Source of the DNA: Flavobacteriales bacterium
Lineage (GTDB): Bacteria > Bacteroidota > Bacteroidia > UBA10329
DNA: 64,000 nt
Assembly (NCBI GenBank): GCA_018402015.1
Contig: JAGYJL010000004.1
Span: forward strand, 25,357 to 89,356
Direction of reading: 5' to 3'
The position numbers and the translations under genes are program-made. The notes beneath the pieces are model-generated. The model did no database searches, had not been told where the DNA came from, and was given only the letters and a program-made list of their open reading frames with translations. The first letter of the stretch is position 1. The number at the start of each line of letters is the position of its first letter. Positions 18,947 to 26,956 of this stretch are shown in pieces.

Positions 18947-19492
18947 ATGGCCAACACAGTTAAACTTCACGATCTAGAGTTCATGCCTTATCTCACTGAA
19001 AGTGAGCTAAGCGTGATAGTGAGCGGTCTTGCCAACAGGATCAACGAGAAATACAACGGTAAATCGCCCTTATTCGTGGTTGTTCTTAATGGAGCGTTCA
19101 TGTTTGCGTCAGATCTTATGAAGGAAGTTACCATTGATTGCGAAGTAAGTTTCTTGCGCGTTAGTTCTTACAGAGGAACAGCTAGCACAGGCGAAGTGAA
19201 GGAGATGATGCCAATAGGAACAGATGTTTCGGGACGGGACGTTGTGTTGCTGGAAGATATTGTGGATACAGGAAAAACCATGGGAGAGATAAAGAGGAAG
19301 ATGCTTGAGAACAACGCAAGTTCGGTCAGCATCTGCACCTTGCTTTACAAACCAGATGCCTTTCAGGGCGATTATATGGTTGACCTCATAGGAAAAGAAA
19401 TACCAGACAGATTTGTGGTAGGATACGGATTAGACTATGATGGTCTTGGCCGTAATCTACCTTCATTATATCAGATCAAACCAAAATCATAA
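18947..19492 (+). CDS. hpt: Hypoxanthine phosphoribosyltransferase
   Basis: 181 residues from the ATG at 18947 (MANTVKLHDLEF). The PRPP-binding signature is VVLLEDIVDTGKTM near residue 105, and FVVVLNGAFMFASDL is the family's N-terminal strand. The enzyme salvages hypoxanthine (and probably guanine) to the nucleotide with PRPP. It heads the hpt-adk pair (2 bp gap) and faces away from purK-purE, so salvage and late de novo purine genes share a control region. Confidence 0.96.
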   Translation: MANTVKLHDLEFMPYLTESELSVIVSGLANRINEKYNGKSPLFVVVLNGAFMFASDLMKEVTIDCEVSFLRVSSYRGTASTGEVKEMMPIGTDVSGRDVVLLEDIVDTGKTMGEIKRKMLENNASSVSICTLLYKPDAFQGDYMVDLIGKEIPDRFVVGYGLDYDGLGRNLPSLYQIKPKS

Positions 19493-19494
19493 TC

Positions 19495-20064
19495 ATGCTG
19501 AATTTAGTGTTGTTCGGACCTCCAGGAGCAGGAAAAGGAACCCAATCGGAAAAACTTATTGCACACTACGGATTGGTGCATATTTCTACAGGCGATGTTT
19601 TTCGAGCGCTTAATCCAGAGTCGGATCTTGCAAAATTGGCCAAGAGTTATTCAGACAAAGGAGACCTTGTGCCAGACGATGTAACCATTAAGATCCTTGA
19701 GAACGAAGTGCTGAAGCACCCAAATGCCAAAGGCGTTATTTACGATGGATTTCCGCGTACAAATGCACAAGCGGAAGCTTTGGATAAATTCCTTGAAGGA
19801 AAAGGAGATTCTATTTCGTTGATGGTAGCGCTGGATGTTCCAGAAGAGGAATTGAAAACAAGACTTCTTAAACGAGCCGAAGTTTCTGGTCGCGCAGACG
19901 ATGCCGATCCAGAGATCATTGCCAATCGAATTGCCAATTACAAACGACAAACCGCACCTGTTGCTGAATTCTACAAGGCACAAGGAAAACTGCGCTTGGT
20001 TGACGGAATCGGAACGATTGACGAAATATTCGGCCGTATTTGCGCTGCCGTTGATAAGGTATAA
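19495..20064 (+). CDS. adk: Adenylate kinase, short-LID form
   Basis: 189 residues with the P-loop GPPGAGKGTQ, AMP-binding STGDVFR and YDGFPRTNAQAE, and GRADDADPEIIANRIANY. The LID region is short and lacks a Cys4 zinc site, as in other approximately 190-residue bacterial enzymes. It equilibrates ATP, ADP and AMP. The gene follows hpt after 2 bp and is followed by a strong hairpin with a U-run. Confidence 0.97.
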   Translation: MLNLVLFGPPGAGKGTQSEKLIAHYGLVHISTGDVFRALNPESDLAKLAKSYSDKGDLVPDDVTIKILENEVLKHPNAKGVIYDGFPRTNAQAEALDKFLEGKGDSISLMVALDVPEEELKTRLLKRAEVSGRADDADPEIIANRIANYKRQTAPVAEFYKAQGKLRLVDGIGTIDEIFGRICAAVDKV

Positions 20065-20086
20065 TTCATTCAACTAACTGATGAGG

Positions 20087-20121
20087 AGGAGAACCATACC
20101 TTTGGTTCTCCTTTTCTTTTT
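20087..20121 (+). terminator. Intrinsic terminator or attenuator between adk and obg
   Basis: A perfect 10-bp stem AGGAGAACCA / TGGTTCTCCT (20087-20096 with 20103-20112), 6-base loop, then a T-rich run (TTTTCTTTTTT). The run ends only 5 bp before the obg ATG at 20127, leaving no room for a promoter between the hairpin and obg. Confidence 0.85.
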
Positions 20122-20126
20122 TCATT

Positions 20127-21113
20127 ATGAAAAGTAACTTCATAGACCACGTAAAGATCTGCTGTAGAAGCGGAAATGGAGGATCTGGATCTTCGCACTT
20201 ATTCCGCTCGCGCGGCAACCCCAAAGGTGGACCCGATGGCGGAGATGGCGGACGCGGTGGTCATGTGATCATTCGCGGAAATAAGCAAATGTGGACCTTA
20301 CTTCACTTGCGCTACAAGAAGCACATCATTGCAGGTCATGGGCATAACGGTGGAAAATCTGAAGCCACGGGTGGCTATGGTAAGGACGAAGTGATAGAAG
20401 TGCCACTTGGTACGGTTGTAAAAGATGCCGAGACAGAAGAAGTGTTGATGGAGATAACCGAAGAAGGGCAGGAATTGATCCTGACTCCAGGCGGAAGGGG
20501 TGGCCGTGGTAATACACATTTCAAATCTGCTACTAATCAAACACCTCGCAATGCTCAGCCTGGAGAACCGGGACGTGAAGAGTGGAAAACGCTGGAGTTG
20601 AAAGTGCTGGCCGATGTTGGACTGGTAGGGTTCCCAAATGCCGGAAAATCAACACTGCTTTCTGTTGTGTCTGCCGCTAAACCGGAAATTGCCAATTATC
20701 CGTTTACCACGTTGGTTCCGAACTTGGGAATTGTGAGTTATCGTAATCACAAATCGTTTGTGATGGCAGACATTCCAGGAATAATAGAAGGAGCGCATGA
20801 GGGCAAGGGGCTTGGACTTAGATTCCTGCGTCACATAGAGCGGAATTCTATTCTTTTGTTTATGGTTCCAGCAGATTCGGGAGATGTAGAAAAAGAGTAC
20901 AGGATTCTGTTGAATGAATTGGAGCAGTTCAATCCGGAATTATTGGACAAGGAACGAGTTCTGGCCGTTACCAAGTGCGATATGTTAGATGATGAATTGA
21001 AATCGGAACTTTCGTCAACCATTCAGTTAGACGTTCCGGTAGTTTATATATCATCGCTTACACAAGAAGGAATTCAAGAATTGAAGGATGTGTTATGGCA
21101 AAAAATGCAGTGA
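20127..21113 (+). CDS. obg: Ribosome-assembly GTPase Obg/CgtA
   Basis: 328 residues. The glycine-rich Obg fold occupies about 1-158 ([25 protein letters not shown]), followed by the G domain with GFPNAGKST, switch DIPGIIEGA and a G4 motif read as TKCD in place of the common NKxD. The C-terminal OCT domain of some Obg proteins is absent, as usual in Bacteroidota. It binds the 50S subunit during assembly and stress. The start is the family N-terminus, so the terminator-like hairpin just upstream is part of any read-through leader. Confidence 0.96.
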   Translation: MKSNFIDHVKICCRSGNGGSGSSHLFRSRGNPKGGPDGGDGGRGGHVIIRGNKQMWTLLHLRYKKHIIAGHGHNGGKSEATGGYGKDEVIEVPLGTVVKDAETEEVLMEITEEGQELILTPGGRGGRGNTHFKSATNQTPRNAQPGEPGREEWKTLELKVLADVGLVGFPNAGKSTLLSVVSAAKPEIANYPFTTLVPNLGIVSYRNHKSFVMADIPGIIEGAHEGKGLGLRFLRHIERNSILLFMVPADSGDVEKEYRILLNELEQFNPELLDKERVLAVTKCDMLDDELKSELSSTIQLDVPVVYISSLTQEGIQELKDVLWQKMQ

Positions 21114-21191
21114 ACCTTCAAATCTGCCATACATTATGTTGACATATTCTTTACTTTCATCGCTTCATTTAAAACCCTTTAATAACACACA

Positions 21192-22256
21192 ATGAAAAAA
21201 ATCTACTTAAGTCTATCTCTTTTGGTGGCGGCTGGAGCGTCTATGGCGCAAAGCGTTTCAACAATGGAGGTAAATCATTCTTCGGCAAAAGATGTTCCTA
21301 CAATTGAGCACTCTGTAGCGCTTGATGCTACCGATACGCTTGGTTTGGAGGAATTCGGAACCGAAATTTGGCAGTACGGTTCTCCGTCTGGATACGTTTT
21401 CGGAACAAACGATCTAGAGGATTCACAAAGTATTCCTGGACAGACGATTCACCAATTGAACTATGAATATGCTGCTGGTTTCATCGTTAACGGAAGCTAC
21501 AACGTAGTTGGAGCAATGGTATGGTTCGGTGGTAAAGCAGATGTGTCTGGTAGCCCAGCTGACCTGAAAGTAAAGATGTACTCGTTGGCTGACAACAAGG
21601 CTCTTGCCTCAGCACAGTCCACAGCTCCGGATGCGATTGGACCTAACCAGATGTTAGGTTCAGTGAACTTGCCATTTGCTGATGTTGATACTGTTGACGC
21701 TACTTATGCACTTTTCGCTAACCCACTTTGGGCTAACGGAGATTTCGCTCTTGCAGTAGACATCAAAGATCTTTATGGTTCTCCAGCAGATACTGTTTGG
21801 ATCTATGCTAGCGAAGATGGTTCTTCTGATGGTACTTACACTTGGACCAATATTGGATTTGACATTTCTCCGCAAACTTTGTGGGCACGCTCAACTGGTC
21901 TTCTTCAAGGAGGATTGGATGTGAACTTGGGAATTTTTGCCCTTGTTGACGAAAGCGGTGTTGGCATTGAAGAGCAAGGTTTCTTGAACGGTGTTAAAAT
22001 GACAACTTATCCTAACCCAGCTCTTTCTAGCGATGTAGTACGTATTCAGTATGCATTGGAGAACGCTGCTGATAAGGTAGAGATCAGAATCATGGACTTG
22101 AACGGAAAATTGGTATTCGCTGCCTCTGAAGGAGCTAAAGCTAGCGGACTATACACATTGGAAGTTCCTGCAGGTTCACTTAGCGCTGGTTCTTACATCT
22201 ACTCTTTGGAGGCTAACGGTGGAAGAATGGCTAAGAGAATGGAGATTTTGAAATAA
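21192..22256 (+). CDS. Secreted protein with T9SS type-A sorting domain
   Basis: 354 residues: signal peptide (MKKIYLSLSLLVAAGASMAQ), an unrecognised beta-rich body with an acidic, low-complexity composition, and a C-terminal T9SS type-A domain of about 85 residues (YPNPALSSDVVRIQYAL ... RIMDLNGKLVF ... AGSYIYSLEANG) ending in MEILK. The body resembles other Bacteroidota secreted proteins of unknown function; I cannot name its activity. It stands alone between obg and a bidirectional terminator. Codon choice (frequent GCT, GGT, GAA) looks like that of a well-expressed gene. Confidence 0.87.
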   Translation: MKKIYLSLSLLVAAGASMAQSVSTMEVNHSSAKDVPTIEHSVALDATDTLGLEEFGTEIWQYGSPSGYVFGTNDLEDSQSIPGQTIHQLNYEYAAGFIVNGSYNVVGAMVWFGGKADVSGSPADLKVKMYSLADNKALASAQSTAPDAIGPNQMLGSVNLPFADVDTVDATYALFANPLWANGDFALAVDIKDLYGSPADTVWIYASEDGSSDGTYTWTNIGFDISPQTLWARSTGLLQGGLDVNLGIFALVDESGVGIEEQGFLNGVKMTTYPNPALSSDVVRIQYALENAADKVEIRIMDLNGKLVFAASEGAKASGLYTLEVPAGSLSAGSYIYSLEANGGRMAKRMEILK

Positions 22257-22279
22257 GATTGTTCTTTAAAGCAGAACAG

Positions 22280-22310
22280 AAAGGGCGGCCATTTGGCCGC
22301 CCTTTCTTAT
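22280..22310. terminator. Bidirectional intrinsic terminator
   Basis: An 11-bp GC-rich stem AAAGGGCGGCC / GGCCGCCCTTT around a 4-base loop, with T-rich sequence on the plus side and A-rich sequence on the other. It lies between the T9SS gene (plus) and mlaF-like gene (minus) and can serve both convergent transcripts. Confidence 0.88.
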
Positions 22311-22327
22311 TTCAATAAGCTCAAAAT

Positions 22328-23086
22328 TTACTTGGCAAGATCGGCACGCACTCGTTTCATGAATTTGGATGCGTACACAAAATCAACCACCTCCTTATTT
22401 TCGGTTCTGAGAATCTCTTCTTTCGAACCTTCCCACCATTTCTCACCTTCGTAGATAAACTGAATATTCTCTCCGATCTCTATCACAGAGTTCATATCGT
22501 GTGTGATCACAATTGTAGTGATCTGATATTCTTCCGTAATCTCCTTGATCAATTGGTCGATAACCAAGCCTGTTTTCGGGTCGAGGCCAGAGTTGGGCTC
22601 ATCGCAAAACAAATACTTTGGGTTTGTAGCAATGGCACGTGCAATTGCCACACGTTTTTTCATACCACCACTTAATTCTGATGGCAGCAATTTGGCGGCA
22701 TTCGGAAGGTTGACCCGATCCAGACAGAACTGAGATCTTGCCCGTCTTTCGGCCAATGTCTGATCCGTGAACATGGAAAGTGGAAACATGATATTGCCCT
22801 CCACGGTCATTGAATCGAACAGCGCCCCACCTTGGAAAAGCATTCCAATATCCTTACGAATCGACTTCTTTTCTTTGAAACTCATTGAGGCAAAGTCAAC
22901 CCCATCGTATTCAATGGTTCCAGAATCTACATCGTGCAGACCAACCATGCACTTGGTAAGAACCGTTTTTCCAGAACCACTCTGACCAATAATGATATTC
23001 ACCTGGCCTTTGTGAAACTGTGCGCTGATGTCCTTTAGAACATGATGATCGCCAAAACTTTTATTCAGTCCCTTTAACTCTATCAT
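22328..23086 (-). CDS. MlaF-type ABC transporter ATPase
   Basis: 252 residues with Walker A GQSGSGKT, signature LSGGMKKRVAIARAI, Walker B YLFCDEPNSGLD and the switch His in TIVITHDMNS. The closest family is MlaF/Mkl, which powers phospholipid transport between inner and outer membrane. The start overlaps the permease stop by 1 bp. An MlaD-like substrate-binding partner is not adjacent in the window. Confidence 0.92.
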   Translation of the reverse strand: MIELKGLNKSFGDHHVLKDISAQFHKGQVNIIIGQSGSGKTVLTKCMVGLHDVDSGTIEYDGVDFASMSFKEKKSIRKDIGMLFQGGALFDSMTVEGNIMFPLSMFTDQTLAERRARSQFCLDRVNLPNAAKLLPSELSGGMKKRVAIARAIATNPKYLFCDEPNSGLDPKTGLVIDQLIKEITEEYQITTIVITHDMNSVIEIGENIQFIYEGEKWWEGSKEEILRTENKEVVDFVYASKFMKRVRADLAK

Positions 23087-23826
23087 TACTGAAGCAGCAT
23101 TTGGGTTAGAATAAGATTGAACGTGAGAATGATGACAATACTGTATACCACAGAAATTGTACTTGCTTTGCCTACTTCCAAGGCACCACCCGAAGTATGA
23201 TATCCGAAGTAAGCGGGAACGGTGGTAATGATGATGGCAAATATCACCGTTTTAATGAGGGCGTACGTAATGTAGAACGGTTGGAACCAATACTGAATTC
23301 CGAAGATGAACGTGTTGCCCGAAACCTCTCCTGTTAGAATTCCCGCAGCGTATCCTCCAACGAGTCCAAGTATCATACTTATGATAACGATGAATGGATT
23401 GCAGATAATGGCAGCGATCATCTTTGGCCCAACCAAGTAATTGGTAGAGTTAACGCCCATGATGTCCAGTGCATCGATCTGATCCGTTACTCTCATGGTG
23501 CCAATTTCGCCAGCAATACTTGAACCTACTTTTCCAGCAAGAATTATGCTGATGATGGTAGGCGAGAATTCAAGTATCAACGAATCTCGCACTCCCAAAC
23601 CCACTGTGTAAAGTGGAATCAAAGGACTGTCTATGTTGTACGCCAACTGAATGGTGAGTACAGCACCCATAAAGCCACTTACAATAGCTACTAATCCAAG
23701 AGACGCGTAACCTAGATTCTGTACCTCTTCAAAGATTCGCTGTCTGTAAATACGCCATTTTTCAGGCCTTTTGAATACCTTACTGATCCAAAGTACGTAA
23801 CGGCCGATGTGGTGGATAATTCCCAT
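23086..23826 (-). CDS. MlaE-type ABC transporter permease
   Basis: 246 residues from the ATG at 23826 (MGIIHHIGRYVLW). The track ORF runs 79 codons further upstream, across the divergent lipoprotein gene, and is rejected. MlaE hallmarks are visible: VGLGVRDSLILEFSPTIISIILAGKVGSSIAGEIGTMRVTDQIDALDIMGVNSTNYLVGPK, followed by helices to the end. It forms the membrane channel for lipid movement with the ATPase encoded next to it. Confidence 0.93.
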   Translation of the reverse strand: MGIIHHIGRYVLWISKVFKRPEKWRIYRQRIFEEVQNLGYASLGLVAIVSGFMGAVLTIQLAYNIDSPLIPLYTVGLGVRDSLILEFSPTIISIILAGKVGSSIAGEIGTMRVTDQIDALDIMGVNSTNYLVGPKMIAAIICNPFIVIISMILGLVGGYAAGILTGEVSGNTFIFGIQYWFQPFYITYALIKTVIFAIIITTVPAYFGYHTSGGALEVGKASTISVVYSIVIILTFNLILTQMLLQ

Positions 23827-23900
23827 GTAGTTGCGGCTAAATTTAGGGATTCTGCCGATTGCAGAAAACTCCAATTGCAATTCGATGTTGGTTCTTACGT

Positions 23901-23908
23901 TACCTTTG
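23901..23908 (+). promoter_or_regulatory. -7 box for the small lipoprotein
   Basis: TACCTTTG, 6 bp before the ATG at 23915, fits TAnnTTTG and supports this small gene as real, with a very short leader. Confidence 0.45.
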
Positions 23909-23914
23909 CAATCC

Positions 23915-24076
23915 ATGAAAAGCCTACGCACTATTCTCATCCTTTCCATTGCAGTGGTTCTTCTTGTTTCCTGTTCTAGTAGAAGGAGAGGAAAAGGGAA
24001 AGGTTGCGACTGTCCAACGTTCGGAGAATACCTGCCGGAGCATGGTACTTCCAAGCATACCACATTTAGGGTATAA
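23915..24076 (+). CDS. Small lipoprotein (53 aa), CDCP motif
   Basis: MKSLRTILILSIAVVLLVSCSS is a clear lipoprotein signal with lipobox LVSC, followed by a basic patch (RRRGKGKG), then CDCPTFGEYLPEH. The track lists a longer ORF from 23831, but the lipoprotein signal and the TACCTTTG box before 23915 fix the start. I recall similar tiny Cys-Asp-Cys-Pro lipoproteins in Bacteroidota but know no function. It diverges from the mlaE gene and precedes feoA by 69 bp. Confidence 0.7.
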   Translation: MKSLRTILILSIAVVLLVSCSSRRRGKGKGCDCPTFGEYLPEHGTSKHTTFRV

Positions 24077-24111
24077 GTTAATCTAACGAAACCTTAACGC
24101 TGTTTTCTAGT

Positions 24112-24119
24112 TACTTTCG
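24112..24119 (+). promoter_or_regulatory. -7-like box for feoAB
   Basis: TACTTTCG, 26 bp before the feoA GTG start, matches TAnnTTYG (C variant). No Fur-like palindrome was recognised nearby. Confidence 0.35.
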
Positions 24120-24145
24120 AACTGTTTAGAATCATTCTTTATAAG

Positions 24146-24373
24146 GTGACAGCGAAAGACCTCATATTAGGACAACATGCAATTGTAGCTTCATTCTCAG
24201 ACGAGAAGTTGGCTGTATTTCTGGCTGAACGAGGTGTTGTTGCAGGCGAGCGCCTGTGTGTTGAACGCATTGCCCCGATGGGCGATCCAATTGCCATTCG
24301 TGTTTCTGATCATCTTCTTTGTCTCCGCAGAAGAGACGCATCAGCCATCATTGTTCAGCCAGAGGCGCTCTGA
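24146..24373 (+). CDS. feoA: Ferrous iron transport protein FeoA
   Basis: 75 residues from a GTG start. The SH3-like fold of FeoA is seen as FLAERGVVAGERLCVERIAPMGDPIAIRVSDHLLCLRRRDASAIIV. It modulates FeoB in Fe2+ uptake. It precedes feoB by 19 bp. No FeoC is present. Confidence 0.9.
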   Translation: MTAKDLILGQHAIVASFSDEKLAVFLAERGVVAGERLCVERIAPMGDPIAIRVSDHLLCLRRRDASAIIVQPEAL

Positions 24374-24392
24374 GTAAAACTCAACCTTGTTC

Positions 24393-26291
24393 ATGAACGA
24401 AGGGAGTAGGAGGCTGAAAGTAGCACTGGTTGGTAACCCAAATAGCGGAAAAACCTCACTTTTCAATAAGCTTACTGGCCTTCATCAGAAAGTTGGCAAT
24501 TTTCCGGGAATTACTGTTGAGAAGAAATGGGGTAAATTCAAGTTCAATGGATTGACAGTTGACTTGGTCGATCTACCTGGAACATACAGTTTGCAACCTC
24601 GTTCCATGGACGAAGAAGTTGCATCCAAAGCCATTCTTAACAGGGATAATCCAGATCATCCAGAATTGGTTCTGATCGTTGTTGATGCTTCTCATCTGAA
24701 GACCAGTTTGTACTTGGCGCTTCAAATAATTGAGCAGAAGATTCCGGCCGTACTCGTAATGAATATGGCCGATCAACTTACCCGGCTTTCGCCCGACCTG
24801 GACATTGATTCGCTTGCTGCGCAATTGGATGTTCCCATTGTGAAAACCGTAGCACGAGATGGTGATGGAATTCAGGAACTGCAGCAAGTAATTGCGCAAC
24901 ACGAACTCAAATCGCCCATTGTTGCTTGGGATTCATTGAAAGAGGAACGTCATGTAATAATTAAGAGGATACTTTCTAACGCCAAGGCCGAAGCTCCAGT
25001 TATGGCGCATGCCACCACTCAGAAGTTGGATGATTATCTCACACATCCGGTATGGGGGGTTGGTTTTTTCGTGCTTCTTCTCGGTCTCATGTTCCAATCG
25101 GTTTACAGTTGGTCGGCATTGCCAATGGAATTCATCGAAGGGTTCTTCTCCAACGCGTCAGAATGGTTTGCGGCCTCTCTTCCTGATTCTTTTCTTACCA
25201 GATTATGGATTGAAGGTATTTGGGCAGGTCTTGGTGGTGTTGTGATTTTTATTCCGCAGATAGCGTTCTTATTTCTCTTTATCTCCTTGCTGGAAGAAAC
25301 GGGCTACATGGCCCGTGTAAGTTTTCTGGCCGATCGTTGGCTGAGAAAATTCGGATTGCAGGGCAGATCCATTGTGCCATTGATCGGGGGCGTGGCATGT
25401 GCCGTGCCTGCCATCTTAGCGGCACGCACCATTGCCGATCGCAAAGAGCGACTGCTCACCATCATGGTAACACCATTCATGAGTTGTTCTGCGCGCTTAC
25501 CGGTTTACACGCTACTTATTGGACTGGTCATACCAATTGGCTTTCAAGGTTTATCCTTACTCTTTCTTTATTTGTTAGGAACGGTTGCTGCCTTGGGTGC
25601 GGCAATTGTCCTTAATAGGATGGTTCCTGCAACAGAGGAAAGCCATTTTCTGATGGAATTACCAGACTACCGAGCTCCAAGGTTCATGAATGTGATCTTG
25701 GAGATCATTCGGAAAGTAACTCAGTTTGTTTCCAGCGCTGGAAAAATAATTGTGCTTGTTTCGGTGTTCCTTTGGCTTGGAGCATCATATGGGCCAGGTC
25801 AAAGATTCGACCAGATAGAAGCTGAATACGCTGGCATTCAAGATGAATCTGCTTTGCATCAAAAGGACGCAGAGCTGCTAGAAAATTCTTACATCGGTAT
25901 CTTAGGAAAGACCATCGAACCCGCCATTGCTCCTTTGGGTTACGATTGGAAGATCGGTATTGCATTGATAACCTCGTTTGCTGCACGCGAAGTGTTTGTT
26001 GGAACCATGGCAACCATATACAGCGTTGGAACGGCTGACAGTGAAGCGGTTTCTGTGCGCGAAAAGATGAAATTGGAACAGAAACCCAATTCGGAAGAGC
26101 CATTATATGACCTCCCGTTCGGACTATCGTTGCTGATTTTCTATGCCTTTGCTATGCAGTGCATGAGCACGCTAGCGGTGGTAAAAACGGAAACGGGATC
26201 TTGGAAATGGCCGTTGATACAGCTTGTAATGATGACCGGGCTAGCCTACGTTGCAAGTTTTGCAGTCTACAATATCATGCGTTTACTTTGA
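24393..26291 (+). CDS. feoB: Ferrous iron transporter FeoB
   Basis: About 632 residues from the ATG at 24393; the track starts at a TTG two codons earlier. The N-terminal G domain has GNPNSGKTS, a DLPGTYSL switch and NMAD as G4. The membrane part carries the two Gate-type segments with GLQGRSIVPLIGGVACAVPAI and FMSCSARLPVY, and EVFVGTMATIYSVG. It imports Fe2+ across the inner membrane. The size is slightly below the 700-770 typical of proteobacteria, and the C-terminal Cys-rich extension is missing. Confidence 0.95.
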   Translation: MNEGSRRLKVALVGNPNSGKTSLFNKLTGLHQKVGNFPGITVEKKWGKFKFNGLTVDLVDLPGTYSLQPRSMDEEVASKAILNRDNPDHPELVLIVVDASHLKTSLYLALQIIEQKIPAVLVMNMADQLTRLSPDLDIDSLAAQLDVPIVKTVARDGDGIQELQQVIAQHELKSPIVAWDSLKEERHVIIKRILSNAKAEAPVMAHATTQKLDDYLTHPVWGVGFFVLLLGLMFQSVYSWSALPMEFIEGFFSNASEWFAASLPDSFLTRLWIEGIWAGLGGVVIFIPQIAFLFLFISLLEETGYMARVSFLADRWLRKFGLQGRSIVPLIGGVACAVPAILAARTIADRKERLLTIMVTPFMSCSARLPVYTLLIGLVIPIGFQGLSLLFLYLLGTVAALGAAIVLNRMVPATEESHFLMELPDYRAPRFMNVILEIIRKVTQFVSSAGKIIVLVSVFLWLGASYGPGQRFDQIEAEYAGIQDESALHQKDAELLENSYIGILGKTIEPAIAPLGYDWKIGIALITSFAAREVFVGTMATIYSVGTADSEAVSVREKMKLEQKPNSEEPLYDLPFGLSLLIFYAFAMQCMSTLAVVKTETGSWKWPLIQLVMMTGLAYVASFAVYNIMRLL

Positions 26292-26294
26292 CGC

Positions 26295-26906
26295 ATGAAC
26301 CGTGAAGAGCGCATACGCAACGCCATAAAACCGTTTCTTCCGCCCGGAACCGAGCACAGATTGGCCAAGCAGATCGTGGATCATCGTTGTCATTTAACCA
26401 TTACGCGAGAACGGAAGACCAAAGCAGGAGATTATCGTCATCCATACGGCAATCAAGGCCATCGTATTTCTGTTAATGGAACGCTTAACCCGTATGCTTT
26501 TCTCATAACCTTGGTACACGAAATGGCGCACCTGGTAACTTGGGAGCAGAACCGAAACCGTGTAAAGCCGCATGGTAAAGAATGGAAGGATGCTTTTAAA
26601 CTGGAGATGCAACCGTATCTGACAGAAGGTGTTTTTCCGAAAGATGTGCTCAGCGAGCTGAAACGGCACATGCGAAGTCCATTATCAGCTACGTCCAGAG
26701 ACCTCAATTTGGTCCGTGTATTAAAATCATACGATGAGCCCAACGCGCAGGTTTTTCTAGAAGATGTACCGTTCAACTCGGAGTTCACCTTGGGTAATAA
26801 GCGCTTTGTAAAAGGAGAACAACTTCGGAAACGATTCAGATGTACCGAAGTAGGTACTGGAAAGGTCTATTTGGTAAGCTCCATTGCGGAGGTACTGACG
26901 GATTGA
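26295..26906 (+). CDS. SprT-like zinc metalloprotease domain protein
   Basis: 203 residues with the zinc site HEMAH around residue 75 (TLVHEMAHLVTWEQN) and a third probable ligand in HGKEWKDAF. The family includes SprT/Spartan-like proteins; the C-terminus lacks the usual zinc ribbon Cys pairs. Function in bacteria is poorly known. It begins 3 bp after feoB, so it may ride on the same transcript. Confidence 0.85.
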   Translation: MNREERIRNAIKPFLPPGTEHRLAKQIVDHRCHLTITRERKTKAGDYRHPYGNQGHRISVNGTLNPYAFLITLVHEMAHLVTWEQNRNRVKPHGKEWKDAFKLEMQPYLTEGVFPKDVLSELKRHMRSPLSATSRDLNLVRVLKSYDEPNAQVFLEDVPFNSEFTLGNKRFVKGEQLRKRFRCTEVGTGKVYLVSSIAEVLTD

Positions 26907-26927
26907 TTACGAAGCTACTAGAATGGT

Positions 26928-26935
26928 TATCTTCG
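26928..26935 (+). promoter_or_regulatory. -7-like box before the aminotransferase
   Basis: TATCTTCG, 21 bp before the ATG at 26957, matches TAnnTTYG and supports that start over the longer ORF overlapping the SprT gene. Confidence 0.35.
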
Positions 26936-26956
26936 CGTCCCGATCAACACACGCCC

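Noticed and set aside
23827-24063. 79-codon N-terminal extension of the MlaE-type permease in the ORF track
   Set aside because: It crosses the divergent lipoprotein gene and has no MlaE-like sequence; the family N-terminus is at the ATG at 23826.
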